In this document: one piece after another, positions 9,260 through 19,077 of the stretch
Numbering within the stretch: position 1 is the stretch's first letter
Layout: every line of letters begins with the position of its first letter
NCBI GenBank assembly: GCA_963977425.1
Contig: CAXBOO010000002.1
Location: forward strand, 310,001 to 374,000
Direction of reading: 5' to 3'
DNA: 64,000 bases
Source: CAXBOO01 sp963977425
GTDB lineage: Bacteria > Bacteroidota > Bacteroidia > Flavobacteriales_D > Luteibaculaceae
The notes under the pieces: generated by a model
The model's database searches: none
Told to the model about the DNA's origin: nothing
The model's input: the letters and a program-made list of their open reading frames with translations, nothing else
Made by a program: the position numbers and the translations under genes

Positions 9260-11227
9260 CTACTTACCGAAATCGAAGCTGGTAATCATGAAAACCGTTC
9301 TTCTATTTACCTGATGTCCAATTTCTCTTTGCTCATCATTGGCCATGTTTTCAATTTGTTCGTCGCTTACTTTAAGTTCTTTTTCGCCATATCCTTTTGC
9401 TTTCATACGAGCAGGATCAATACCACGTTCAATTAAATACGTCACACAAGATTCTGCACGTCTTTGAGATAATATAAGATTCTCTTCATCATCGCCACGA
9501 CTATCTGTATGCGCTTGCAATTCTATTGTAATGTTTGGGTTCTCATCTAAGATATCAAACAAAAATCCTAATGAATCTTGCGCCTGCTTTGTTAGTGTAT
9601 AACTATTGAAGTTATAACGAACCTCTGGCATAGAAACAGGCTTATTGATTGGAGCATATTTAATTACAAAATCTTTTCGGAATGTTTTATCGTCGTTGAT
9701 ACCAGCAGTACTAAATTGATCGCGCGCAACAAGGTAATCTTGTTTCATTACTTCAATTATGTATTCTTGGCCTGATTGCAAATAACGTGCACTACCATTT
9801 GCATCAAATTTATAATTCCCTTCAGAATCGGTATTCAATGTGAACGAAATACCATATGCATTTTTTACTGTAATACCAACATCACTTACTGGTCTACCTG
9901 ATTCTCTATCCAAAACTTTTCCTTCAAGAATAATTTTAGCTGGAGGATAAACAAAACTGTAGATATCATCTTTTCCTAAGCCACCATTACGGTTTGAAGT
10001 GAAAAAACCTTCAGGATTGTCTTTATTGAACACCATACCAAAATCGTCTTTAGGACTATTCAAAGGTGCTTTCATATTTTCTGGGTTTTCCCAACGTCCA
10101 TCGCTAATACTAGATGCTTTGTATAAATCAAGTCCACCAAGTCCCACAAGACCGTTTGATGAAAAATACAGGTCACCATTTGGATGTATGAAAGGATACA
10201 CTTCATTAGCCGAAGTATTGATTTTTGGCCCTAAGTTTTTTGGAGTACTCCATGATTTAGCTTTTTTATCGTAATTGGTTACCCATAAATCACGACCGCC
10301 CAATCCACCAGGTAAGTCGGCAGAAAAAACCATGAAATCACCACGTTTTGAAATGGCTGGATGCCCAACCGAAATTGAATCGCCTTTACCCATCTTAAGC
10401 TCAACCATGTCTCTAACATTTCTTAGGTCAGACCCAATAAAGTCGGCAGTAACGATGTTACAACCTAACTTTTCTTTCTTATCTACTTTACACTGAGTAT
10501 AGTAAATAGTATTTCTTTTATAATTCAATGTAGCACTACCTTCATGCGCATCTTCCGTATTGATGGTAGGATTGAACAAATAAGGTTCAGACCAAACACC
10601 TTTTCTATCTTTTTCAGCAGCCCATAAGTCTTGGAAATTTTCACCAATTCTATCATCAAGATTATCGCCAGAACTTCCTTTACGACCAGAAGTATACATC
10701 ACTATACTATTTCTTTTATCCGCAAAAGCTGGGGCAAAATCGTGTTCAGGTGAATTGATAGCTTTTTGATTTTTAACTTTCCACTTAGTTGGATTAGCCA
10801 TCCATGAATCAGCAATTTTACATGACTGCAATAAATTCTTAGCTACTTTATCGCCTGTAGTTTGGCTCAAATAATCTTTAATATGTTTTTGAGCCGTTGC
10901 ATAATCAGCCTGTTGCATAAATGCCATACCCAAATACAAGTACTGCTTTGGATTTGTGTGCTTCAATTGGATACTTCGCAAGTACCATTTCTTTGAATTC
11001 TCAATATCGTTTACATGTCTAAAACATTCAGCAATTTGAAAAACGACATACGCTTTAACTTTATTAGACGATTCTTTCTGGTAAGCATCACGATACGATT
11101 CTAACGCTGTAATGTATGCTTCAGAACGAAATAAATCATCTGCTTTTTCTGTGTTTTTTGACTGAGAAAAACTGCTTACTGAAATAAAGCACAGTAAAAC
11201 AAGTAGTATTGAGCGGAAATTTGGCAT
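9260..11227 (-). CDS. PorE-like TPR/PD40/carboxypeptidase-regulatory/OmpA protein (type IX secretion)
   Basis: A 655-residue exported protein with an apparent signal peptide at 1-21. Domains in order are TPR helices (about 25-150), a PD40/WD40-like beta-propeller with repeated DLW/DLY blades (about 160-430), a carboxypeptidase-regulatory-like beta domain (about 433-510), and a C-terminal OmpA peptidoglycan-binding domain (about 535-650, with ELQAHTDSRG and SQRRAESV-type motifs). This exact order is that of PorE of the Porphyromonas gingivalis T9SS, which ties the translocon to peptidoglycan. Bacteroidota carry several similar OmpA/PD40 paralogues, so orthology is likely but not certain. A -7 box lies only four bases before the ATG. 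Confidence 0.75.
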   Translation of the reverse strand: MPNFRSILLVLLCFISVSSFSQSKNTEKADDLFRSEAYITALESYRDAYQKESSNKVKAYVVFQIAECFRHVNDIENSKKWYLRSIQLKHTNPKQYLYLGMAFMQQADYATAQKHIKDYLSQTTGDKVAKNLLQSCKIADSWMANPTKWKVKNQKAINSPEHDFAPAFADKRNSIVMYTSGRKGSSGDNLDDRIGENFQDLWAAEKDRKGVWSEPYLFNPTINTEDAHEGSATLNYKRNTIYYTQCKVDKKEKLGCNIVTADFIGSDLRNVRDMVELKMGKGDSISVGHPAISKRGDFMVFSADLPGGLGGRDLWVTNYDKKAKSWSTPKNLGPKINTSANEVYPFIHPNGDLYFSSNGLVGLGGLDLYKASSISDGRWENPENMKAPLNSPKDDFGMVFNKDNPEGFFTSNRNGGLGKDDIYSFVYPPAKIILEGKVLDRESGRPVSDVGITVKNAYGISFTLNTDSEGNYKFDANGSARYLQSGQEYIIEVMKQDYLVARDQFSTAGINDDKTFRKDFVIKYAPINKPVSMPEVRYNFNSYTLTKQAQDSLGFLFDILDENPNITIELQAHTDSRGDDEENLILSQRRAESCVTYLIERGIDPARMKAKGYGEKELKVSDEQIENMANDEQREIGHQVNRRTVFMITSFDFGK

Positions 11228-11231
11228 AGTA

Positions 11232-11239
11232 CAAATGTA
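11232..11239 (-). promoter_or_regulatory. Candidate -7 promoter element of the PorE-like gene
   Basis: The minus strand reads TACATTTG, an exact match to the Bacteroidota TAnnTTTG -7 consensus. It ends four bases before the ATG at 11227, so the transcript would have almost no leader. No clear -33 TTTG was found at the expected spacing. Confidence 0.5.
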
Positions 11240-11250
11240 GTATCTACTGA

Positions 11251-11279
11251 TTAAAAAAAGCCCTTAAAAAAGGGCTTTT
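11251..11279 (-). terminator. Terminator of glnN
   Basis: A ten-base perfect stem, AAAAGCCCTT (11256-11265) and AAGGGCTTTT (11270-11279), with a four-base loop, followed on the minus strand by a T run. It lies 18 bp after the glnN stop. Confidence 0.85.
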
Positions 11280-11296
11280 GAAGTTATTTATCGAAA

Positions 11297-13480
11297 TTAT
11301 TTTGTATAAAGTATCTCTCGAAGCTTTGGAAGCGGCCACAACTCATCATCAACAAGTATTTCTAGCTTATCTGAGTGGTATTTGATTTTCTCAAAGTAAG
11401 GCTTCACATTATCGCAATAAGCAAATGCTTTTTCTTCTCCACTTTCCAACTTATTTGCTTTTCGGCGAGCATTCACCATTTCTTCAGATAATATATACAA
11501 CTGGCTCAAGTGCTCGTTTACTGTGTTAAGCAATTCTTTCTGCCCATTCAAGGCTTTACTATCAGCGCCAAATACAGCTTGCATACCTGTAATATTCTGA
11601 ATCAAAGAGTTTTGATACTTAACCGCAGTTGGTATGATCATGCTTTTTACCATTTCATTCAAAATACGACCTTCGATTTGAATTTTCATATGGTATTTCT
11701 CCAATTCGATCTCGTGACGAGCAGCTAACTCTATAGGATTGAAGATATTTAAATCAGAGTATATTTTTTCCGTGCTTTTTGCTGCATAAACCTGTAAAGC
11801 ACGTGGCGTATCTTTTAAGTTAGACAACCCTCTTTTTTCAGCTTCAATAGCCCATTCTTCACCGTATCCATTGCCTTCGAAGCGAATTTTTTTAGAATCG
11901 ATGATCAATTCTTTTAATTCTTGGAAAATAGCATCGTCTTTTTTAACACCATCTACAATACGAGCATCAACATTCTTTTTGAAATTAATCAATTGATTTG
12001 CGATGATAGTATTCAATGCAATCATTGATTCCGCACAGTTTGCAGAAGAACCTACAGCACGGAATTCGAATTTATTTCCTGTAAAAGCAAATGGTGAAGT
12101 ACGGTTTCTATCGGTGTTATCCAACAACAATTGCGGGATTTTTCCAATGTTCAATTTCAGCTCAGTTTTATCTTCTGGGCTTAATTGACCAATGTTAGCA
12201 TTGTTCTCAATTTCATTAAGAACCTCAGTTAACTTAGAACCAATGAATACAGATATTATAGCAGGAGGAGCTTCGTTTGCTCCTAATCTATGATCGTTAC
12301 TTGCTGATGCAATTGATGCACGCAACATGTCTGAGTTATCGTGAATTGCCTTTATGGTATTTACCAAAAAGGTTAAGAATTGTAAGTTGCTTTTTGGTGT
12401 ATTGCCCGGTGCTAATAAATTAACTCCTTTATCGGTAGACAATGACCAGTTATTGTGCTTTCCAGATCCATTCAAACCAGCAAATGGCTTTTCGTGCATC
12501 ATAACACGGAAATGATGCTTACGACCTATTTTCTCCAACAATGTCATCAACAATAAGTTGTGATCATTAGCCAAGTTGCATTCCTCAAACATCGGAGCAC
12601 ACTCAAACTGATTTGGAGCTACTTCATTGTGTCGTGTACGCACTGGAATTCCTAAGCGCAACGATTGCATTTCGAAATCTTTCATGAAAGCTGTTACACG
12701 TTCAGGTATGATTCCAAAATAGTGATCGTCTAATTGCTGACCTTTTGCTGGTAAATGACCAACCAAAGCACGACCTGCAATTGACAAATCAGGACGAGCA
12801 TTAAACAATGCGGTATCTACTAAAAAGTATTCTTGTTCCCAACCAAGTGTTGCGGTTGTTTTTGTTACAGATTTATCAAAGTATTGAGCCACAGCAGTAG
12901 CCGATTGATCAACAGCATGAAGCGCTTTCAACAAAGGCATTTTATTATCCAAAGACTCACCTGTATAACTGATGAATATCGTTGGGATACACAATGTGTT
13001 ATCCATAATAAATGCAGGAGAAGAAGGATCCCAAGCGGTATAACCTCTAGCTTCAAAAGTATTTCTTATACCTCCATTTGGAAACGAAGAAGCGTCTGGT
13101 TCTTGTTGAACCAAAAGTGAACCACTAAACGTTTCGATATTGCTACCGTCGTGTTGAGGTTCAAAAAATGAATCGTGCTTTTCTGCAGTCGTACCTGTTA
13201 ATGGTTGAAACCAGTGAGTGTAGTGTGTACAACCTTTAGACATTGCCCAAGCTTTCATGCCTGAAGCTATTTCGTCAGCTACATTTCTGTCTATTGACTT
13301 CCCTGTATCCATAGATTCCTTAACGGCTTTGTAAGCGCCTTTAGTTAAGAATTCGGACATAGCTGTAAAACCAAAAACATCCTTACCAAAGTAAGTTGAG
13401 ATTTTTTCCTCAGAAAGAGTAATTAATTCTGGATTACGGTTTAGCAATTGATCAATTGCTTGAAAACGAAAAGTTGCCAT
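11297..13480 (-). CDS. glnN: Glutamine synthetase type III
   Basis: Makes glutamine from glutamate, ammonia and ATP. The 727-residue length, far above the 450-470 of type I, and the overall sequence mark the GSIII class typical of Bacteroidota. Recognisable parts are LGWEQEYFLVD near residues 213-223 (metal-binding glutamates), NGSGKHNNWS near 339-348, and a C-terminal half with NRTSPFAFTGNKFEFRA near 456-472. It is flanked by its own terminator and a -7 box, so it is probably monocistronic. No PII gene or ammonium transporter is adjacent. Confidence 0.95.
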   Translation of the reverse strand: MATFRFQAIDQLLNRNPELITLSEEKISTYFGKDVFGFTAMSEFLTKGAYKAVKESMDTGKSIDRNVADEIASGMKAWAMSKGCTHYTHWFQPLTGTTAEKHDSFFEPQHDGSNIETFSGSLLVQQEPDASSFPNGGIRNTFEARGYTAWDPSSPAFIMDNTLCIPTIFISYTGESLDNKMPLLKALHAVDQSATAVAQYFDKSVTKTTATLGWEQEYFLVDTALFNARPDLSIAGRALVGHLPAKGQQLDDHYFGIIPERVTAFMKDFEMQSLRLGIPVRTRHNEVAPNQFECAPMFEECNLANDHNLLLMTLLEKIGRKHHFRVMMHEKPFAGLNGSGKHNNWSLSTDKGVNLLAPGNTPKSNLQFLTFLVNTIKAIHDNSDMLRASIASASNDHRLGANEAPPAIISVFIGSKLTEVLNEIENNANIGQLSPEDKTELKLNIGKIPQLLLDNTDRNRTSPFAFTGNKFEFRAVGSSANCAESMIALNTIIANQLINFKKNVDARIVDGVKKDDAIFQELKELIIDSKKIRFEGNGYGEEWAIEAEKRGLSNLKDTPRALQVYAAKSTEKIYSDLNIFNPIELAARHEIELEKYHMKIQIEGRILNEMVKSMIIPTAVKYQNSLIQNITGMQAVFGADSKALNGQKELLNTVNEHLSQLYILSEEMVNARRKANKLESGEEKAFAYCDNVKPYFEKIKYHSDKLEILVDDELWPLPKLREILYTK

Positions 13481-13497
13481 TTGTGCTTTTTTTTGAG

Positions 13498-13505
13498 CAA
13501 AAATA
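13498..13505 (-). promoter_or_regulatory. Candidate -7 element of glnN
   Basis: The minus strand reads TATTTTTG, matching TAnnTTTG, 17 bases before the glnN ATG. The region is T-rich, so a chance match is possible. Confidence 0.4.
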
Positions 13506-13552
13506 CAAAAATGACAACGTGATAGATTAAAAAATCATTAATTTCCTAGCAC

Positions 13553-13573
13553 ACCCCCTTCAAAGTAGGGGGT
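13553..13573. other. GC-rich hairpin between tatA and glnN
   Basis: A seven-base stem (ACCCCCT at 13553-13559, AGGGGGT at 13567-13573) with a seven-base loop lies 15 bp after the tatA stop. It could end tatA transcription, but no T run follows on the minus strand, so it is left as an unassigned hairpin. Confidence 0.4.
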
Positions 13574-13587
13574 CACCTCAAAAAAAA

Positions 13588-13827
13588 CTACTTTTCTTCC
13601 TTATCAGTGTGATTTTTACGTTCACTCATCACTGTTTCTTTAATATCGTTGGCACTATCCTCGATATTTCGTTTTACCTCATCGCTAGCATTTTTTACTT
13701 GGCGCATTACTTTACCCATAGATCGAGCAAAGCCTGGTATTTTTTTTGATCCAAAAAACACCAATACAAAGGCGAAGATTATGAAGATTTCACCTCCGGA
13801 GATATTTAAAAACAGTAATGGTGACAT
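13588..13827 (-). CDS. tatA: Twin-arginine translocase subunit TatA/E
   Basis: A 79-residue inner-membrane protein that forms the variable pore of the Tat system for folded, twin-arginine substrates. It shows the family layout: one membrane helix at about residues 7-24, the hinge FGSKKIPGFARSMGK at about 25-39, then an amphipathic helix and a charged tail. No tatC is in the window. It lies just downstream of secDF on the same strand, separated by a terminator, so it is probably transcribed separately. Confidence 0.9.
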   Translation of the reverse strand: MSPLLFLNISGGEIFIIFAFVLVFFGSKKIPGFARSMGKVMRQVKNASDEVKRNIEDSANDIKETVMSERKNHTDKEEK

Positions 13828-13838
13828 GGCTACAAAGT

Positions 13839-13871
13839 AAAAAAAAAGGAAGCAATGCTGCCTCCTTTTTT
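13839..13871 (-). terminator. Terminator of secDF
   Basis: A hairpin at 13848-13865 with loop ATGC. On the minus strand the stem is GGAGGCA/TGCTTCC with one G-U pair, followed by a run of nine T (complement of 13839-13847). Confidence 0.8.
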
Positions 13872-13892
13872 GTTTAGATAATATGCTTTCGC

Positions 13893-16800
13893 TTATTCAG
13901 CGTTTTTCTTGTCTAAATCGATAACCGATGGAGATGCAATACAGATTGAAGAATAAGTACCAAAGAATACACCTATCATCAATGCGAATACAAATCCTCG
14001 AATCGATTCACCACCGAAAACAAATATCATAATCAATACTACTAAAGTAGTAAGAGATGTATTGATGGTTCTAGACAAAGTACTGTTCAACGCTTCGTTG
14101 ATGATTTCTTTGTTAGTACCTTTTTTCTTCATTCCTAAGAATTCACGAATTCTATCGAATACAACAACCGTATCGTTGATTGAGTAACCAACAACTGTAA
14201 GTATAGCTGCTATAAAGGCTTGATCGATCTCTAAAGAGAAAGGAACAAAACCATGCAATAAACTGTAAGCTGAAAGTACCAACAATACATCGTGGAACAT
14301 CGCGATCAATGCACCCAAACCATATTGCCATTTACGGAAACGCAATACGATGTAACCAAATATGATTAACAAAGAGAATCCGATAGCTAAGTAAGCGCTT
14401 TGTGCAATGTCATCAGAAATAGTAGGATCTACTTTTCTTGACTCCATAACTTCGTAACCCGTACCTAGTTTTTCTAATCCACTATTCAATTTATCTTCCG
14501 CCTGAGCATCAGCTGTAGTAGAATTTTGGTCTACTAAATAGTTGGTAGTTACTTTCACTTGGTTAGCCGAACCTAAAGTTTTCACTTCTGCAGTTGCTTT
14601 TCCAAATGCATCAGATAGGTTGTTTCTAACATCTTCAAGTGGCACAATCTCGTCAAACTTAACAGTGTAAGTACGTCCACCTGTAAAGTCAACACCGAAG
14701 TTGAAACCTCTAACTCCCATTGACACAACACCCATTGTGATCAACAAACCAGATATGATGTAAAATTTCTTTCTGTTGTCAACAAATTTGTAAGCTGCTT
14801 TTAAGAACCAACCTGAAGTAGCCTTAGAAGAGAATGACAAACCTAAGTTACGGTCTGCACGGTAAGTGATGATCAAACGAGTTATGAAAATCGCAGAGAA
14901 CAATGAAGTAAAGATACCGATGATCAAAGTCGTTGCGAAACCTTTAATCGGACCTGAACCAAATACAGCCAATACAATAGCGGTTAATAAAGTCGTCAAG
15001 TTAGCATCGATAATAGCAGCATATGCTTTGCTATATCCACGGCTAATAGCACCTTTCAAATCAGAACCATTTCTTAATTCTTCACGAATACGTTCGTAGA
15101 TAAGTACGTTGGCATCAACCGACATACCAATAGTTAATACAATACCAGCAATACCAGGTAAAGTTAAACTAGCTCCTACAGATGCAAGAACACCTACAAG
15201 GAAAAATAAGTTAGCGATCAAAGCGATGTCTGAAACAACACCTGCACCACGGTAATAGAATACCATGTACAACAATATCATTACAAATGCGATGGCAAAT
15301 GACATTAAACCAGAGCTAATGTTAGCAGCACCTAATGATGGTCCAACTACAGCTTCGTCAACAATAGTTGCAGGAGCAGGAAGAGCACCAGCTTTTAAGA
15401 TGTTAGACAAATCTTCTGCTTCGCGAATTTGTTCTGCACGAGTACCTGTACCCATTGAAATGCTAGATCTTCCGTTTGGAATTTCACCATTTACAACTGG
15501 AGCTGATTGAATGTATTTATCCAATACAATAGCAATACGGTTACCAACATTTTCACGAGTCATTTTTGCCCATGCTTTAGCACCTTCACTGTTCATTTGC
15601 ATAGTAACTTCAACATCACCACGGTAATTAAAATCTTGAGAAGCGTCAACAATTACACTTCCGTCTAATACAGCTTTACCATCTCTAGTACTTACTTTGA
15701 TAGCATGCAATGCCACAACTTCATTGTTGCTTTTAGCATCCCACATAAACAACATGTCGCGAGGAACAATAGTGCTCAATAATTTATCCGCTAATACTTT
15801 GTTAACGGCTGAGGTATCAACTGTTCTAGCATAACCAACTACAGAACCTTCTGCAATTTGAAATTGTCCATTTGCACCTTGAAAGATTGCCGGTGATAAT
15901 GCAGAAAATAAAGGATTTAACTTACGTTGTTCAACTTCAGAAATTGAATTAGCAGCAGCAGGTGCAGTTTGATCAACAGAATCGCTATTATTCAATAGGT
16001 CCTCAAGATCGTCTCCAGCTGAGGCTGTATCAACATCGTTGTTCAATAAAGAATCCGATGCGCTTAAACGAGCTTCAACTTCAGCGCGTAAACCTGGATA
16101 ATCTCTATCTGCTATACGATCGTTGATTTGATTCAACAATGGGTATACGTCTTTGTTTTCGAAAGTTTCCCAAAATTCAAGGTTAGCAGTAGACTGCAAC
16201 ACTTTACGTACTCTAGACTTATCTTTAACCCCTGGCAATTCAATTTGAATTCTACCTGAGTATTGTTGCTTTTGGATAGTCGGTTGAGTTACTCCAAATT
16301 TATCGATACGAGTTCTTAAAATACGCTCTGTATTGTCGATTGCTGCAATAGCTTCTTCACGTAAAATTGTAATGATTTGCTCGTTTGTAGATTCTGCTGG
16401 AAACAAATCTTTATTGTCTCTAGAATGAAAGATACCTGCAAGTTTTCCTGTTGGAGCAACTTCGTTGTATGATTCATTGAACAATGTAAGATAATCAGAC
16501 TGACTGCTTTTTTGCTTTTCCTTTGCTAATGCTAATGCTTTCTGAAAGTCTGCATCGTTAACATTTGCTGCTAAGTTTTCTACCATTTCTGGTATAGAAA
16601 CTTCTAAGGTAACAGACATACCACCTTTAAGGTCAAGACCAAGGTTGATTTCTTTCTCTTTACACTCATTATAAGTGTATCCAATTACAGGATAAACTTC
16701 GTTGTTTCCGTTAGTGGTAAGGTAGCGTTCAATACTAGCTTGTCTAACAGAATCTTGAGCTGCCAAAGATAGATTTGGTTCCGCTGTCAAAACAGAGTCT

Positions 16801-16928
16801 ACAACATAGTTGGCTTCGGTTTCGGCTTTGCTTTCAAATGCCGCTGTAGCCCAGCTAAATGATATCTGGTAAAGACATGCTAATCCCAGTAAAATGGTGA
16901 ATAACCAAATCGCGTTTTTATTTTGCAT
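13893..16928 (-). CDS. secDF: Protein translocase SecDF (fused)
   Basis: Uses the proton gradient to drive late steps of Sec export at the inner membrane. The 1011 residues contain a SecD half with its periplasmic P1 region (INLGLDLKGGMSVTLEV near residues 94-110 and LRTRIDKFGVTQPTIQ near 204-219) and transmembrane block at about 530-690, then a SecF half from about 705 (GVRGFNFGVDFTGGRTYTV motif) to the end with its own transmembrane block. The single-chain fusion is normal in Bacteroidota. An acidic, Asn/Ser-rich insertion lies at about 285-325. A -7 box is found at 16970-16977. Confidence 0.96.
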   Translation of the reverse strand: MQNKNAIWLFTILLGLACLYQISFSWATAAFESKAETEANYVVDSVLTAEPNLSLAAQDSVRQASIERYLTTNGNNEVYPVIGYTYNECKEKEINLGLDLKGGMSVTLEVSIPEMVENLAANVNDADFQKALALAKEKQKSSQSDYLTLFNESYNEVAPTGKLAGIFHSRDNKDLFPAESTNEQIITILREEAIAAIDNTERILRTRIDKFGVTQPTIQKQQYSGRIQIELPGVKDKSRVRKVLQSTANLEFWETFENKDVYPLLNQINDRIADRDYPGLRAEVEARLSASDSLLNNDVDTASAGDDLEDLLNNSDSVDQTAPAAANSISEVEQRKLNPLFSALSPAIFQGANGQFQIAEGSVVGYARTVDTSAVNKVLADKLLSTIVPRDMLFMWDAKSNNEVVALHAIKVSTRDGKAVLDGSVIVDASQDFNYRGDVEVTMQMNSEGAKAWAKMTRENVGNRIAIVLDKYIQSAPVVNGEIPNGRSSISMGTGTRAEQIREAEDLSNILKAGALPAPATIVDEAVVGPSLGAANISSGLMSFAIAFVMILLYMVFYYRGAGVVSDIALIANLFFLVGVLASVGASLTLPGIAGIVLTIGMSVDANVLIYERIREELRNGSDLKGAISRGYSKAYAAIIDANLTTLLTAIVLAVFGSGPIKGFATTLIIGIFTSLFSAIFITRLIITYRADRNLGLSFSSKATSGWFLKAAYKFVDNRKKFYIISGLLITMGVVSMGVRGFNFGVDFTGGRTYTVKFDEIVPLEDVRNNLSDAFGKATAEVKTLGSANQVKVTTNYLVDQNSTTADAQAEDKLNSGLEKLGTGYEVMESRKVDPTISDDIAQSAYLAIGFSLLIIFGYIVLRFRKWQYGLGALIAMFHDVLLVLSAYSLLHGFVPFSLEIDQAFIAAILTVVGYSINDTVVVFDRIREFLGMKKKGTNKEIINEALNSTLSRTINTSLTTLVVLIMIFVFGGESIRGFVFALMIGVFFGTYSSICIASPSVIDLDKKNAE

Positions 16929-16969
16929 CGATTGTTTGTGTTTGTACTAAGGTCAAAAATAACAGGCGG

Positions 16970-16977
16970 CAAAGATA
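16970..16977 (-). promoter_or_regulatory. Candidate -7 element of secDF
   Basis: The minus strand reads TATCTTTG, an exact TAnnTTTG match, 41 bases before the secDF ATG. No convincing -33 element was found. Confidence 0.5.
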
Positions 16978-17016
16978 TAATTATTCATAATTTGCCGTTG
17001 AGCTTTACTAAAACCT

Positions 17017-19077
17017 GTGACTAAACTTTTTAAGAATCTTCTAATTTACACGCTATCTGTGGCTTTGGGGCACGAAGTTTTAGCACAAAACTTTCTATTA
17101 CAGCGTCCGTATTTCGAAAAAGATGGTCAAAAACTCGAACTTCCGAGCTTAGGCGGCTTAAATTCACCTCAGTTTGCCAACATCGATTTGAATCTTGATG
17201 GAAAATTGGATATTCTTATACTAGAAAAAAATTCAGGCAAAATTGTACCCGTTTTAAGGAAGACAAATAAGCACGAAATTGACTTCACAATTTTAGAATC
17301 TTTACCCCCACTTTCCGATTGGATAATTTGCAAAGACTATAATAATGATGGAAAAATGGACATTTTCACATCTGTACCGGGTGGCATAAGTCTATACAAA
17401 AATACATCTACCACAAGTCTCCAATTCGAATTAGTAACTGATCTTGTGCATTCATTACGGGTTTATGAAAACCAAAGTTTTACCGCTAATATTTTTGTCA
17501 CCTTCTCCGACATTCCTTTTATTGATGATTTGGATGGCGATGGCGACCTCGATATTCTCACTTTTTCGCTTGGAGGCAACACCATTGAACATCACAAAAA
17601 TCTAAGTATAGAAAAAACAGGATCGGCAGACATCGATTATCAGTTAGTAAATTCTTGCTACGCTTACGTTACAGACGATTTTTCGGGCTCCGCTTTTGAA
17701 CTTGGTATTGCCGAATGCTTAGACAACGTTGCCAATCCACAAAAAAGAGCCAAACATTCTGGATTCACCTTTAATTTAAACCCTGGAACGCCGAAAAGTT
17801 TATTGGTCGGCGAATTGAATTCTTCAAAAATAGTTGAACTCGTTATTGGCACCAGTCAATTTGGTGGCGATAGTGCTATTTCCCAAAACAAATCTTTTCC
17901 GGCACAAGCGCCTGACAATTTGTTATTTCTGGCTGCATATTCCGGGAAATTCGATTTGGATGATGAAACCGACCTACTGCTTGCAAGCAATATTAGAGGT
18001 AGCTCTACTGCAAATTCAGTCTGGCTTTACGATGAAAACAACATTCTAAAGAAATCTGATTTTTTACAAGATCAAACCATAGACGTTGGAGAACACGCTT
18101 CTTCAGCAACCATAGATTGGGATGACGATGGCGACCAAGATTTAATAATTTCTAGCGCCTTAAGAAATGATTTCTTACAACCACAAATTAGTTTTTGGGA
18201 AAACACAGGCACTATTTCAAACCCACAATTTCGATTCAACAAATCGTTCTTGGGAAATTTCTCTTTATCTCCACCTCTCAACATCAGCACACACCAAATT
18301 CAAGGCTCTAAAACAATATTGTTTGGCAACAGTGAGGGAGTTATATGGGAAACCGATTTTACCGACATATACAACAATGGTTTTAGTAGTCAAAGAACCG
18401 TACTAACGGATGAAAACGGTAATCCAATCTCTGGTTCAGGCAATTCTGCACCTATAAAGATCATTCATCAAGGAATAGAAACTCTATTGATTGGAAACAA
18501 TTCAGGAAGAATAAAACAGTTTTCGAAATCTGGAAATGGCTTTACGCTTATCACCTCATTTTTCAAAAACATAGATCTAAAAGGCAGTAATTTAACACAA
18601 GAATTAAGTTTAAGTTTTTCACAAGATTCCCTTTGGGTTTTCACTCAAAACTCACAAGTTTTTGCATACTCACTAAACGAAACGTCACCAGAAGGAACAT
18701 TAAAATTTGATTACAAACTTTTGGTTGGCATTAGAAGTACGGGAACATTGACTGACATTAATGGAGACAATTCACCAGAAATTTTAATTGGAACAGACGA
18801 TGGTGGATTACTAACGTTTAGCAAATCGGTAATTTCTTCAGTTTTTGAAATAAGTAAAAAACAACTAACCATCTATCCTAACCCAGCATCCTCTTTATTG
18901 CATATTCAGGGCAATAACAACTCACTTAATTATACTATTTTCGATTCAACTGGACGGATGTTAATAACGGGAGAATCAAAACAACAAATAGATGTACAAA
19001 TACTATCTCCAGGGATTTACCATTTACTTTTACAGAACACTTCACTTTCAGAAACCCACACCTTTTGGAAGCAATAG
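17017..19077 (+). CDS. Secreted FG-GAP/VCBS-repeat protein with T9SS type A sorting domain
   Basis: A 686-residue protein. The only start after the in-frame stop at 16999 is GTG at 17017, giving a signal-peptide-like N-terminus ending LGHEVLAQ. The body has calcium-loop-like FG-GAP/VCBS repeats (NLDGKLDIL, YNNDGKMDIF, LDGDGDLDIL, WDDDGDQDLI, INGDNSPEIL), expected to fold as a beta-propeller. The last 75 residues form a type A T9SS sorting domain, with the IYPNPASSLLHI start and a terminal GIYHLLL strand, so it should be exported by Sec and moved over the outer membrane by the T9SS. The substrate or ligand is unknown. It is divergent from secDF, with 88 bp between them. Confidence 0.8.
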   Translation: MTKLFKNLLIYTLSVALGHEVLAQNFLLQRPYFEKDGQKLELPSLGGLNSPQFANIDLNLDGKLDILILEKNSGKIVPVLRKTNKHEIDFTILESLPPLSDWIICKDYNNDGKMDIFTSVPGGISLYKNTSTTSLQFELVTDLVHSLRVYENQSFTANIFVTFSDIPFIDDLDGDGDLDILTFSLGGNTIEHHKNLSIEKTGSADIDYQLVNSCYAYVTDDFSGSAFELGIAECLDNVANPQKRAKHSGFTFNLNPGTPKSLLVGELNSSKIVELVIGTSQFGGDSAISQNKSFPAQAPDNLLFLAAYSGKFDLDDETDLLLASNIRGSSTANSVWLYDENNILKKSDFLQDQTIDVGEHASSATIDWDDDGDQDLIISSALRNDFLQPQISFWENTGTISNPQFRFNKSFLGNFSLSPPLNISTHQIQGSKTILFGNSEGVIWETDFTDIYNNGFSSQRTVLTDENGNPISGSGNSAPIKIIHQGIETLLIGNNSGRIKQFSKSGNGFTLITSFFKNIDLKGSNLTQELSLSFSQDSLWVFTQNSQVFAYSLNETSPEGTLKFDYKLLVGIRSTGTLTDINGDNSPEILIGTDDGGLLTFSKSVISSVFEISKKQLTIYPNPASSLLHIQGNNNSLNYTIFDSTGRMLITGESKQQIDVQILSPGIYHLLLQNTSLSETHTFWKQ

